Source of the DNA: Planctomycetota bacterium
GTDB lineage: Bacteria > Planctomycetota > Phycisphaerae > Sedimentisphaerales > Anaerobacaceae
Length of the DNA: 7,172 nucleotides
Assembly: GCA_017885385.1 (NCBI GenBank)
Contig: JAFNGF010000083.1
Location: forward strand, 1 to 7,172
Reading direction: 5' to 3'
Part shown: piece after piece, positions 1 to 6,684 of the stretch
How positions within the stretch are numbered: the stretch's first letter is position 1
Layout of the letters: the number at the start of each line of letters is the position of its first letter
Translations under genes and position numbers: made by a program
The notes under the pieces: model-generated
What the model was told of the DNA's origin: nothing
Databases searched by the model: none
Seen by the model: the letters and a program-made list of their open reading frames with translations, nothing else

Positions 1-831
1 ACCGGCGCCATCGAGCGGGCGGTTATGTTCCTGAACCTGGCGAACGACCCTGCCATCGAAAGAATTGCCACGCCGAGATTTGCCCTCACCGCCGCCGAGT
101 ATCTGGCCTTCGACCTGGATATGCACGTGCTGGTAATTTTGAACGATATGACCAACTACTGCGAGGCGCTTCGAGAAATAAGTGCCGCCAGAAAGGAAGT
201 GCCGGGCCGACGCGGCTATCCCGGGTATCTGTATACCGACCTGGCAACTGTCTACGAAAGGTCCGGACGAATCAAAGGCAAAAAAGGCTCTATCACGACC
301 GTTCCGGTACTTACAATGCCCGAGGATGACAAGACTCATCCGGTGCCGGATCTTACCGGCTATATTACTGAGGGACAGATTATTTTGTCTCGTCCTCTGC
401 AGCGAAAGGGCATTTCGCCGCCGGTGGATGTTTTGCCCAGCCTGTCGCGTCTGAAAGATAAAGGCATCGGGAAAGGCCGAACCCGTGAAGACCACGCTGA
501 CCTTTGCAATCAGCTTTACGCCGCCTACGCCCGCGGCAAAGAGATGGAAGAGCTGGCGAGCATTATGGGTGAGGCCGCCCTTTCGGAAGAGGACAAAAAG
601 TATATGGAATTTGCCAAGAAATTCGAGCAGCGATATGTCTGCCAGGACTATTACGAGAACCGCGCGATTGAAACGACTCTTGATCTTGGCTGGGAGCTCT
701 TGAGCATGTTTGACAACGCCGAATTGAAGCGTATAGACGTCAAGCTGATAGAAAAATATATGCCGCGATTTCGCAAGGGCGACAGATTAACCGCGGAGAT
801 TGCAGCGCCCACGTCAGAGCCGGGAGCGTAA
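1..831 (+). CDS. atpB: A/V-type ATP synthase subunit B, C-terminal part (5' end outside the window)
   Basis: Subunit B is the non-catalytic partner of subunit A in the hexameric A3B3 head of the archaeal/vacuolar-type rotary ATPase, on the cytoplasmic side of the membrane. The frame is open from base 1, so the 276 visible residues are roughly the last 60% of a protein that is usually 430-470 residues long; the Met at base 25 is internal. Family signatures are dense: TGAIERA at the left edge, GYPGYLYTDLATVYERSGRI (visible residues 73-92), the block TMPEDDKTHPVPDLTGYITE, and RPLQRKGISPPVDVLPSLSR followed by GKGRTREDH. There is no P-loop in the visible part. The last ten residues (IAAPTSEPGA) form a short Ala/Pro-rich tail past the conserved C-terminus. 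Subunit D follows 66 bp downstream on the same strand, so the two are probably cotranscribed. Note that 'atpB' in F-type nomenclature means a different subunit. Confidence 0.96.
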   Translation, partial: TGAIERAVMFLNLANDPAIERIATPRFALTAAEYLAFDLDMHVLVILNDMTNYCEALREISAARKEVPGRRGYPGYLYTDLATVYERSGRIKGKKGSITTVPVLTMPEDDKTHPVPDLTGYITEGQIILSRPLQRKGISPPVDVLPSLSRLKDKGIGKGRTREDHADLCNQLYAAYARGKEMEELASIMGEAALSEEDKKYMEFAKKFEQRYVCQDYYENRAIETTLDLGWELLSMFDNAELKRIDVKLIEKYMPRFRKGDRLTAEIAAPTSEPGA

Positions 832-897
832 GCGACCGGCAAAAAAGACAAAAGGTAGCGGCGTACTCTGCGACCTCTGCTGTTAGGAAGGTGAGTT

Positions 898-1515
898 ATG
901 TTAGCCAATGTTAACGCAACGCGAATGGAGCTATTGAATCTGCGAAGGCGGGTCGCACTTGCGCAGCGCGGCCATCGCTTACTTAGCGAAAAGCGTGACG
1001 AGCTTTCCCGGCAATTGATTCGCATCGCAAGAGAGATCCAACCGCTCCGCGAGAAGGTTGAAAAAGAGCTGCTGGAAACCTGCCGACGCTTTATGCTGGC
1101 CCGGGCAACGATGGAGCCGGAACACACTAAAGCCGCCCTGGAAGTCCCGACCAAAAGGCTTAGCCTGACTATCGACTTTGCCCGCGTAATGAACGTAAGG
1201 GTGCCGCATCTATTGAAAGAAATCTCCGGCGAGATTATCTGCTACGGCTTCGCGACAACATCCGGCGAATTGGACGTGGCACTAATGGCTCTGGAGCGCG
1301 CTTTTGATAGTTTGATTGAGTTGGCGGAGAAGGGAAAGCAGGCCCGGCTGTTGGCCGTTGAGCTTAATATGACCCGCCGAAGGGTCAACGTGTTGGAGCA
1401 TGTGGTCATTCCCGAGCTGCACGAAACCATCAGGTTTATTTACGACAAGCTTTCTGAAGCCGAACGCGATAATACCACCCGCCTGATGAAAATCGCCGAC
1501 ATCATCCGAGCATGA
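898..1515 (+). CDS. atpD: A/V-type ATP synthase subunit D (central rotor stalk)
   Basis: Subunit D is the long antiparallel coiled coil that runs up the middle of the A3B3 head and, with subunit F, transmits rotation to the membrane ring. The 205-residue product has the normal family length. The N-terminal helix shows the typical NVNATRMELLNLRRRVALAQ start, then GHRLLSEKRDEL (residues about 25-36), and the C-terminal helix contains the conserved NMTRRRVNVLEHVVIPEL stretch (about 158-175), rich in heptad-spaced Leu/Val with many Arg/Lys. The ATG at 898 is preceded by a purine-rich ribosome site, AGGAAGGTGAG (885-895). The B-to-D order is that of known operons. No further ATPase gene follows: the strand is non-coding from 1516 and the next gene is on the other strand, so D appears to be the last gene of this operon. 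Confidence 0.96.
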   Translation: MLANVNATRMELLNLRRRVALAQRGHRLLSEKRDELSRQLIRIAREIQPLREKVEKELLETCRRFMLARATMEPEHTKAALEVPTKRLSLTIDFARVMNVRVPHLLKEISGEIICYGFATTSGELDVALMALERAFDSLIELAEKGKQARLLAVELNMTRRRVNVLEHVVIPELHETIRFIYDKLSEAERDNTTRLMKIADIIRA

Positions 1516-1572
1516 CAATGTCATTGCAGGTAGCCCCCGATATGTCCACACGACGCGCAACTCTGTTCATAG

Positions 1573-1612
1573 TATCAGGACATCGGGGTACCAGGTTATC
1601 AGGCTATCAGGT
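1573..1612 (+). repeat. Five tandem copies of an 8-bp unit (consensus TATCAGGN)
   Basis: Five units follow each other without gaps: TATCAGGA, CATCGGGG, TACCAGGT, TATCAGGC and TATCAGGT. Three keep the seven-base core and two carry one or two substitutions. The array lies 57 bp after the subunit D stop codon in non-coding DNA. The last base of each unit varies freely, as expected if the core and the period are what matter. The function is unknown; diverged short tandem repeats of this kind can arise by slippage or belong to a dispersed family. Confidence 0.85.
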
Positions 1613-1674
1613 TGGTTTCGTTTTTCCTGGTTGGCTGATCGCCTCATGCCCTGCGCCCTGATTTCCTGATAACC
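1594..1674. repeat. Inverted repeat built from the same 8-bp units (18-bp arms, 45-nt loop)
   Basis: The left arm 1594-1611 and the right arm 1657-1674 are complementary at 16 of 18 positions, including a perfect 10-bp part: GGTTATCAGG (1594-1603) against CCTGATAACC (1665-1674). The right arm is the same 8-bp unit in opposite orientation (CCTGAT at 1657-1662 and again at 1665-1670, spaced by 8). The structure could extrude as a cruciform or fold in RNA downstream of the ATPase operon. No T-run follows the right arm, so it is not a standard intrinsic terminator. Other possible roles are 3'-end stabilisation of the operon mRNA or a protein-binding site, but neither is shown here. Confidence 0.75.
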
Positions 1675-1750
1675 AGATTTCCTTCTCGTGTTTTGCACAG
1701 GCAATAATGTAGCCTCAGCCGCAGGTTCTATATGCTTGCCTTCTCGGTGC

Positions 1751-1788
1751 GAAAAAGAAATGGGCCTATACACGGTCAGTATAGGCCC
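1751..1788 (-). terminator. Intrinsic terminator of the PEP-CTERM gene
   Basis: A perfect 10-bp stem, GGGCCTATAC (1762-1771) with GTATAGGCCC (1779-1788), encloses a 7-nt loop. Read on the minus strand, the stem is followed at once by ATTTCTTTTTC (1761 down to 1751), a U-rich tract in RNA. The stem begins 45 bp after the stop codon of the minus-strand gene at 1834-2463. On the + strand the hairpin has A-residues before it and no T-run after it, so it works in one direction only. Confidence 0.85.
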
Positions 1789-1833
1789 CGAACTGCTGCC
1801 AAATGATTTGCCAAACGAAATATTACACGATGA

Positions 1834-2463
1834 TCAGCGTTTTCTGCGAATGAGAGCCAGTGCGCCCAAGCCAAGCAGGCCGATCGTCGCCGGCTCAGGA
1901 ATCAACTGCACATTGTCGATGTAATACTTGCCTGGGGTACTGCCGCCGAAGTTCGTGGAGAAAATCAACTGCATCCACGTGGCACCGGTCGCGTTATAGC
2001 CCGAAAGGTCCCAGGTAAGGGTCCTGGTATTGTCACCCCAGCCTGCGGGATCCCAGCCACCAGGGTAGCTCGGATTGGCCGGATCGGTGGGGATATACTG
2101 CTGCCAACCACTGGGGGCATCGCTGTTAATAGCGATATCCTTGAAGTTGCACCACGGAGTTGCTCCCCACTCTGCCGCGACCCACGTCACGTCAAGCGAA
2201 AGTATATTGTTGGCAGCGAGGTCCAAAATACCCTCGTGCATAATAGACCATTGCCAACCGTTTACATTGGGTTGTATGGCGAGACTACTGCTGCCCAACG
2301 TTGCTCCAATTGTGCTATAAGTCAATGTTGGGGCCGGCGTCTCCCAGGTCGGGCCAAAGCTGTCCATCTGCTGTTCGAAGTTGCCTATCACGATGCCATG
2401 ACTCGCGGGCGCCAAGACCAGCATTAAGGCGGCGCCAACAAACAATACCGATGCTCTACACAT
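1834..2463 (-). CDS. PEP-CTERM sorting domain-containing exported protein
   Basis: This 209-residue protein is predicted to be exported and processed by the exosortase system, which recognises a C-terminal Pro-Glu-Pro motif followed by a hydrophobic helix and a basic tail. All three parts are present: PEP at residues 189-191, a hydrophobic segment at about 192-205, and RRKR as the last four residues. The N-terminus is a signal peptide (hydrophobic stretch about 4-20, likely cut near ASHG at 20-23). The region between is rich in Trp, Gly, Thr and Asn, has few charges and ends in YYIDNVQL, a beta-strand ending common in jelly-roll carbohydrate-binding-like domains of this class; no catalytic motif is visible and ligand binding is only a guess. 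The ATG is well supported by a strong ribosome site. The gene stands alone, with its own promoter and terminator, and no exosortase gene is nearby. Confidence 0.93.
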   Translation of the reverse strand: MCRASVLFVGAALMLVLAPASHGIVIGNFEQQMDSFGPTWETPAPTLTYSTIGATLGSSSLAIQPNVNGWQWSIMHEGILDLAANNILSLDVTWVAAEWGATPWCNFKDIAINSDAPSGWQQYIPTDPANPSYPGGWDPAGWGDNTRTLTWDLSGYNATGATWMQLIFSTNFGGSTPGKYYIDNVQLIPEPATIGLLGLGALALIRRKR

Positions 2464-2469
2464 GACCTG

Positions 2470-2478
2470 CTCCTCCTT
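2470..2478 (-). promoter_or_regulatory. Strong Shine-Dalgarno site of the PEP-CTERM gene
   Basis: On the minus strand the sequence reads AAGGAGGAG, six bases before the ATG (2461-2463). This near-perfect match to the 16S rRNA tail fixes the start codon and suggests efficient translation. Confidence 0.85.
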
Positions 2479-2534
2479 CTTTCTCTAAGAGTCCCAATTC
2501 TCTATCTGTTCTTCGCTTGACCTTATTCTCTTCC

Positions 2535-2560
2535 TTGCGGAAGATGGCCAAAGTCCGCAA
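2535..2560 (-). other. Hairpin in the predicted 5' leader of the PEP-CTERM mRNA
   Basis: TTGCGGA (2535-2541) and TCCGCAA (2554-2560) form a perfect 7-bp stem with a 12-nt loop that contains the palindrome TGGCCA. It lies about 70 bases upstream of the start codon and inside the leader implied by the promoter at 2584-2613. It matches no riboswitch class I recognise; it could affect mRNA stability or bind a regulator. Confidence 0.45.
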
Positions 2561-2583
2561 ACCACCCTTTTTACATCACTTGA

Positions 2584-2613
2584 TTTATACCAGATTACCT
2601 GCTTTCTCGTCAA
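2584..2613 (-). promoter_or_regulatory. Sigma-70-type promoter of the PEP-CTERM gene
   Basis: On the minus strand TTGACG (2608-2613) and TATAAA (2584-2589) are separated by 18 bp. Each hexamer differs from consensus at one position. Transcription would start near 2577, giving a leader of roughly 110 nt before the ATG at 2463. This is the best promoter match I found in the window. Confidence 0.65.
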
Positions 2614-2875
2614 GAAGAATATTATCAAAGGTTGGAGAATTTTTTATGGCGTTTTCTGAAATGCTGGTACTTCTGTATTTGCAGCGTGTTACGAATGTTG
2701 CTGGCGAAAAAAGGGTTCAGAACGTTGATTCCGACGGGGTTTTGCACATTTTCGCCTGGCCGAACGCAATAAAATCGCCCGACTAATCAAGATACCCGGC
2801 ATTATCCATGCCCGAGCAATCTCTGACTTCGAGCGCCGCGGGCTGGATTAAAACGTAATTTTTTGCCAAATGGTG
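2614..2875. other. Non-coding part of the divergent spacer
   Basis: This stretch lies between the promoter of the PEP-CTERM gene and that of the pilin-like gene. A + strand reading frame of 89 codons (2517-2786) crosses its left part, but it has no ribosome site and no recognisable motif and also crosses the opposite-strand promoter and leader hairpin, so I do not call it. I see no repeat, RNA gene or conserved element here. Confidence 0.5.
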
Positions 2876-2904
2876 TTAAAATGTAATGAGAAAAAGTGTA
2901 GAAT
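2876..2904 (+). promoter_or_regulatory. Candidate promoter of the pilin-like gene
   Basis: TTAAAA (2876-2881) and TAGAAT (2899-2904) are separated by 17 bp in a locally AT-rich stretch. The -10 matches consensus at five of six positions and the -35 at four of six. Transcription would start near 2911, about 65 bases before the ATG at 2976. An overlapping alternative -10, TGTAAT at 2882-2887, lacks a good -35. Confidence 0.4.
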
Positions 2905-2958
2905 CATAGACAAAAGCATATTTGCGCATGCGGTCGGTAGACTGCCACGCATCGGCAG

Positions 2959-2966
2959 AAGGAGGT
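2959..2966 (+). promoter_or_regulatory. Perfect Shine-Dalgarno site that sets the pilin-like start
   Basis: AAGGAGGT lies nine bases before the ATG at 2976. An in-frame ATG exists upstream at 2922, but it has no ribosome site and would add 18 residues in front of the prepilin leader. This site therefore selects 2976. Confidence 0.85.
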
Positions 2967-2975
2967 AGTACGACA

Positions 2976-3737
2976 ATGGCCAAACAAAGGGCGTTTACAC
3001 TCATAGAGCTTCTGGTGGTGATTGCGATTATTGCGATACTTATGGCGATACTGATACCGGCTTTGCAGCGGGCCAGAGAGCAGGGAAAACGTGCATCCTG
3101 CCTTAACAATCTTAGGCAGTTGGCGATGGCCTGGATTATGTATGCCGATGAAAATGATGACAAGATCGTCCACGCCGATACGGGGCGTAATGACGCCTGG
3201 GTGAGATGGCTGGGTCGCGGCGTGTCCGAACAGACGCAAATAACCGGCCTCAAATCAGGGCTTCTGTACCCCTACTGTCCGGATGTGGCGCTCTTCAAGT
3301 GTCCGACAGGGATCCGTGGAGAGACGGTGACATACGCCATAGTGGACGCAATGAATGGCTACGAGGGGATACCCGGAACCAAAAGTCTGATGATCTATCG
3401 AAGAACGCAGATCAGGAGACCCAATGAAAGGATGGTTTTCCTGGACGAGGGTCGGCTGAGTCCCAACAGTTGGACGATTTGGTACGACCAGGAGCGGTGG
3501 TGGGACCAGATTACCGCCCGGCATGGTGACGGCACGAATGTTGCTTTTGCTGATGGGCGTAGTGAATACTGGAAGTGGAAGGACCCGCGCACGGTAGAGA
3601 TTGCCGAGATGGACTATGATTATTGGCAGAACACCGGCCGCAACGGCGGCCAATCTAATTCGCCGGGCAATCCCGATCTGCACAAGGTGCAAAGAGCCGT
3701 CTGGAGCAAATTAGGCTACACACCAAGTAATCCGTAG
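2976..3737 (+). CDS. Prepilin-like protein with type IV N-terminal methylation motif and H-X9-DG domain
   Basis: The 253-residue product belongs to the type II secretion/pseudopilin-like families that are strongly expanded in planctomycetes and related phyla. The class III leader is MAKQRA with cleavage expected before Phe7; FTLIELLVVIAIIAILMAIL follows, with the conserved Glu at precursor position 11 (Glu5 of the mature form) and a single hydrophobic helix to about residue 27. After it comes the usual RAREQGKRASCLNNLRQL segment and then a soluble head. The C-terminal H-X9-DG motif is present: His183, nine residues, then Asp193-Gly194. The product is expected in the inner membrane or in a thin filament. 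There are no pilus or secretion ATPase, platform or peptidase genes nearby, so this is a solitary copy and its partner machinery must lie elsewhere. The start is fixed by the perfect ribosome site at 2959-2966. It converges with the kinase gene, 110 bp away. Confidence 0.93.
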   Translation: MAKQRAFTLIELLVVIAIIAILMAILIPALQRAREQGKRASCLNNLRQLAMAWIMYADENDDKIVHADTGRNDAWVRWLGRGVSEQTQITGLKSGLLYPYCPDVALFKCPTGIRGETVTYAIVDAMNGYEGIPGTKSLMIYRRTQIRRPNERMVFLDEGRLSPNSWTIWYDQERWWDQITARHGDGTNVAFADGRSEYWKWKDPRTVEIAEMDYDYWQNTGRNGGQSNSPGNPDLHKVQRAVWSKLGYTPSNP

Positions 3738-3788
3738 GCACCTTCCCCGCTCGTGACTTTTATTGAGGCACAGCCGAACGCGATAACA

Positions 3789-3841
3789 CCAGCCGGCTTA
3801 TGCAAACCGCCGACGTTATCCGCGTGTGATTTGCCGGCTGG
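3789..3841. terminator. Possible terminator hairpin between convergent genes
   Basis: CCAGCCGGC (3789-3797) and GCCGGCTGG (3833-3841) form a perfect 9-bp GC-rich stem, flanked by the weaker outer pair ATAAC (3783-3787) and GTTAT (3847-3851). It sits between the stop codons of the pilin-like gene and the kinase gene and could serve both. The 35-nt loop and the absence of a clear T-run on either strand (only GTTATTTCTCC on the + side) argue against a textbook intrinsic terminator. Confidence 0.4.
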
Positions 3842-3847
3842 AATAAG

Positions 3848-6583
3848 TTATTTCTCCTCTTGCAGGAGCTTCTTAAAACGAGGATGCTCGCGCAGCGGGG
3901 CCCAAACCGGATCAAGTCGCAGTAAGGGAATCGATAGCTCGCCAGGTATAGACAGCAGAAATTCAATCTGGTCGATGGCGAGGTCAAATTCGCCAACCAT
4001 CACATATATCCGGGCTAAATCACTGACTCGACGATAGCCTCGCATGGCCTCCTTGGTTATAGGAAGTAAGTTAACCCCTATCTTTCCTTCGCGGATTGCA
4101 TCCTGCTTGCGGCCTAAACCCGCATAGGCGATGCCGAGGGCACTGTGAAAACGCGCATCGTCGGGCTGCTGCTTTATCTTGGATTCCAGAATGCTTCGAG
4201 CCTCGTCGTAATATTTCTTCGCCAACTCATTTTCGTTCATGTACCCATAGATGCTTGCACATCGTATAGCCCAGGGGATAAAGGAATCCTGGCTGTTAAT
4301 ATCCTCTGATTTCAAAGAGAGCCGGTTCAAAGCCTTCTGATAGTCCCCCTCGTACACATCGAAATTGATCAGCGAATTGACAATCGAAGACTCTTCTGGT
4401 GACGTAATGGTTTTCAACGCCTCCTCCACGACTGCACGTGCCTTCTTGGTGCTGCCTTCCCGGAGCAGGTATAGCGAGGCCTTGTAACCATACGGACGCG
4501 CCACATCGGGAGCCAGCGAGATAGCCCTGTTAAAACAGCGCATTGCTTCGGGATAGTTACGCATCACCATAAACGTACCCCCGAGCTCAAGGGTTAGATG
4601 GTTAGATAGAGGGTCAAGCTCGGAAGCTTTCTTGATATTGGCTAACGCCTCCTCGAATTTCCCCTGTCGCCTTTGAACATAACCGATATAACTCAGCAGA
4701 TCGCTGTCGTTAGGCAGGTTTTTCCGGGCGATAGCGAACTCCTCCAGGGCACGGTCCCAATCCGACTGGCCATGGTAGTAATAACTTCCCAAAGCCAGAT
4801 GTGTTTCTGGCGAATCAGGAGCAAGCTGTGAAGCTCTATCCACGGCCTTCTTTGCCATAGCAAGGCGTTCCTCGGTTCGATCATAGTAATACCAATACAT
4901 AATTGCGTGAGTCCTTGTGAGCTGACCGTAGGCCAAAGCAAACTTGGGGTCCAGCTCGACTGCCCTCTCATACATCTGGATGGCTATCTTGAAATCATTT
5001 TCTTCCGCACCTCGGTGCCGGTATTCGTTGCCGCGAAGAAAATAGTCATAGGCCTCCATGTTTTCTGTTGGCCTGGACCGTAGTGCCTGCCGTTCACGTT
5101 CAGCCAGGGTAATATCCAGTGCCTGTGCCACCCGCTCAGCCAGGTCGGACTGAACCTGGAAAACTTCTCTCATATCGTTATCGTAGGCTTGTGCCCACAC
5201 GTGTGTGTCGTTGGAAGCATTGATAAGTAGAGGTATAATTCTGACCCTGCTATTTGGGTCGGAGGGCCGCTCACGCTGGACCGCTCCTTCCAGAATATAA
5301 TCAACCCGCAGCTCGTTAGCTATCTGCTGTGCACTTTTCTCTCTTTTTTTATACTGCATTGCGCTTTGGCGTGAGATGACACCCAGCCCATGAATGCTGG
5401 CCAAACGAGCGGTGATAGCATCAGTAATGCCGGCGGCAAAATACTCGTCCTCAGAAGGTCCCAGATTCTCAAACGGCAGAACCACCAGCCGGATTTCCTT
5501 CGAAAGAGGCAAAGCCAGCTTTTTGTTAACAAGCCATACGGCAATGCCAGCCGCGACCACGATGATTGTCGCACCAATAATCATCGCTATTCTTCGTAAC
5601 CTCGTCTTAGCAGCAACACCTGGCTCAAGCGAAACCAAAGTGGGACATGTCATAGGTGGTGCGGTGGATGGTGGGCTTAGTGTTTCGCGGATTTCGATAA
5701 CTGCGTCTCCTATGTGCTGAAGCCGCGAGCGAGGGTTCTTCTCAAGGCAGCGGCGCAGCAAAACCTGGATGTTCGCCGGTGTCGTTTGGGGCAGCACCTG
5801 CCAGTCGGGGTCTTTATCGAGGATGTTGGCCAGCGTGTCGGAAGCCGTCTCGCCTTTGAAGGGAACCTCTCCTGTAAGCATTTCATAGAGCACACAGCCA
5901 AACGACCAAATATCGCCGCGACTATCGACCTCTTTGCCGCGCGCCTGCTCCGGGCTCATATAGGCCGGCGTCCCGAAAATCTTGCCGGGCTCAGTTGTGG
6001 TGCTTCGCAGGCCAGGGTATTGACTTTTTATTGCTTTGGCCAGCCCGAAATCCAGGACCTTGACCCTCCCTTCAGGTGTAATCTTGATATTACCTGGCTT
6101 CAGGTCGCGGTGTATAATGTCCTTCTCGTGTGCGGCCGCAACTGCTTCAGCAACCTGCAGAGCGATCGACAACGCCTCTTGTAACTTAAGGCCGCGCTGT
6201 GCTATTCGCTCGGTTAGGGTATCACCGGCAACGTATTCGAGAATTAGACAGCCGACGCCCTCGGCCTCCTCCAGCTCTTCGTAGATTGTGGCGATGTTCG
6301 GATGATTCAAAGAAGCTAAGACTTGGGCCTCGCGCTTCCATCGCTTGCGGATCATAGCGTTGCCAGTCAGTTCGGCTGGTAGACTCTTGATGGCAACGGG
6401 ACGGTCGAGTTTCGTATCGTGGGCCAAGTAGACGATCCCCATTCCGCCCCGGCCTAATTCGTGCTCAACCCGAAAACGGCCGATCTGGCTGCCAGGTCCT
6501 ATGGCTGAGGCGGGAAAACTGGCGGTCGAAGGCAATTCCTCCTTACCGCGCGACTTTTCACTTTTTGCCTCTGCTTCGCTCAT
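3848..6583 (-). CDS. Transmembrane Ser/Thr protein kinase with TolB-like domain and TPR repeats
   Basis: This 911-residue protein is a Hanks-type kinase whose catalytic residues are all present: glycine loop GRGGMG (44-49), VAIK with Lys66, Glu85 in helix C, HRDLKPGN (158-165, catalytic Asp160), DFG (178-180) and GTPAYMSPE (204-212). The activation loop carries STTT (194-197), plausible autophosphorylation sites. The kinase domain spans about 36-302; a basic stretch (KTRLRR) precedes one membrane helix (about 332-352). Outside follow a TolB/FlgO-like domain (about 363-495, starting EIRLVVLPFENLG) and TPR-type repeats (about 510-840), then a closing LRLDPVWAPLREHPRFKKLL block (888-907). The kinase would be cytoplasmic and the TolB-TPR part extracytoplasmic, suggesting a receptor; its ligand and substrates are unknown. 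I chose the ATG at 6583, with AGCAGG eight bases upstream (6592-6597), over an in-frame GTG at 6631 that has no well-placed ribosome site. It appears to be a single-gene unit. Confidence 0.95.
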   Translation of the reverse strand: MSEAEAKSEKSRGKEELPSTASFPASAIGPGSQIGRFRVEHELGRGGMGIVYLAHDTKLDRPVAIKSLPAELTGNAMIRKRWKREAQVLASLNHPNIATIYEELEEAEGVGCLILEYVAGDTLTERIAQRGLKLQEALSIALQVAEAVAAAHEKDIIHRDLKPGNIKITPEGRVKVLDFGLAKAIKSQYPGLRSTTTEPGKIFGTPAYMSPEQARGKEVDSRGDIWSFGCVLYEMLTGEVPFKGETASDTLANILDKDPDWQVLPQTTPANIQVLLRRCLEKNPRSRLQHIGDAVIEIRETLSPPSTAPPMTCPTLVSLEPGVAAKTRLRRIAMIIGATIIVVAAGIAVWLVNKKLALPLSKEIRLVVLPFENLGPSEDEYFAAGITDAITARLASIHGLGVISRQSAMQYKKREKSAQQIANELRVDYILEGAVQRERPSDPNSRVRIIPLLINASNDTHVWAQAYDNDMREVFQVQSDLAERVAQALDITLAERERQALRSRPTENMEAYDYFLRGNEYRHRGAEENDFKIAIQMYERAVELDPKFALAYGQLTRTHAIMYWYYYDRTEERLAMAKKAVDRASQLAPDSPETHLALGSYYYHGQSDWDRALEEFAIARKNLPNDSDLLSYIGYVQRRQGKFEEALANIKKASELDPLSNHLTLELGGTFMVMRNYPEAMRCFNRAISLAPDVARPYGYKASLYLLREGSTKKARAVVEEALKTITSPEESSIVNSLINFDVYEGDYQKALNRLSLKSEDINSQDSFIPWAIRCASIYGYMNENELAKKYYDEARSILESKIKQQPDDARFHSALGIAYAGLGRKQDAIREGKIGVNLLPITKEAMRGYRRVSDLARIYVMVGEFDLAIDQIEFLLSIPGELSIPLLRLDPVWAPLREHPRFKKLLQEEK

Positions 6584-6684
6584 CGGCAGCCTGCTTTCAA
6601 ATACCTTGGAACGACGGCAACCCCCGCGCACCAGCTACCAGATGCGATTCCTCTGGAAGGTTGATTCTTCCCTCGGGAGGAGTC

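Noticed and set aside
1513..1526. Palindromic bases around the subunit D stop codon (TGACA-A-TGTCA and CAATG-T-CATTG)
   Set aside because: A one-base loop cannot form a hairpin, and no T-run follows, so it is not a terminator.
1516..1833. Absence of ATPase membrane subunits I and K after subunit D
   Set aside because: In several archaeal-type operons (for example Thermus) A, B and D come last and the membrane subunits come first. They may lie upstream of the window, so this is not evidence of a broken complex.
2517..2786. 89-codon + strand reading frame in the divergent spacer
   Set aside because: No ribosome site, no recognisable motif, and it crosses the well-supported opposite-strand promoter and leader hairpin.
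2922..2975. Upstream ATG at 2922 for the pilin-like gene
   Set aside because: It would place 18 extra residues before the class III leader, and the perfect ribosome site points to 2976.
6584..6631. GTG at 6631 as the kinase start
   Set aside because: Its nearest purine-rich sequence is about 17 bases away, and the extra 16 residues are unlike the acidic/basic N-terminus that follows; the ATG at 6583 has AGCAGG at a usable distance.
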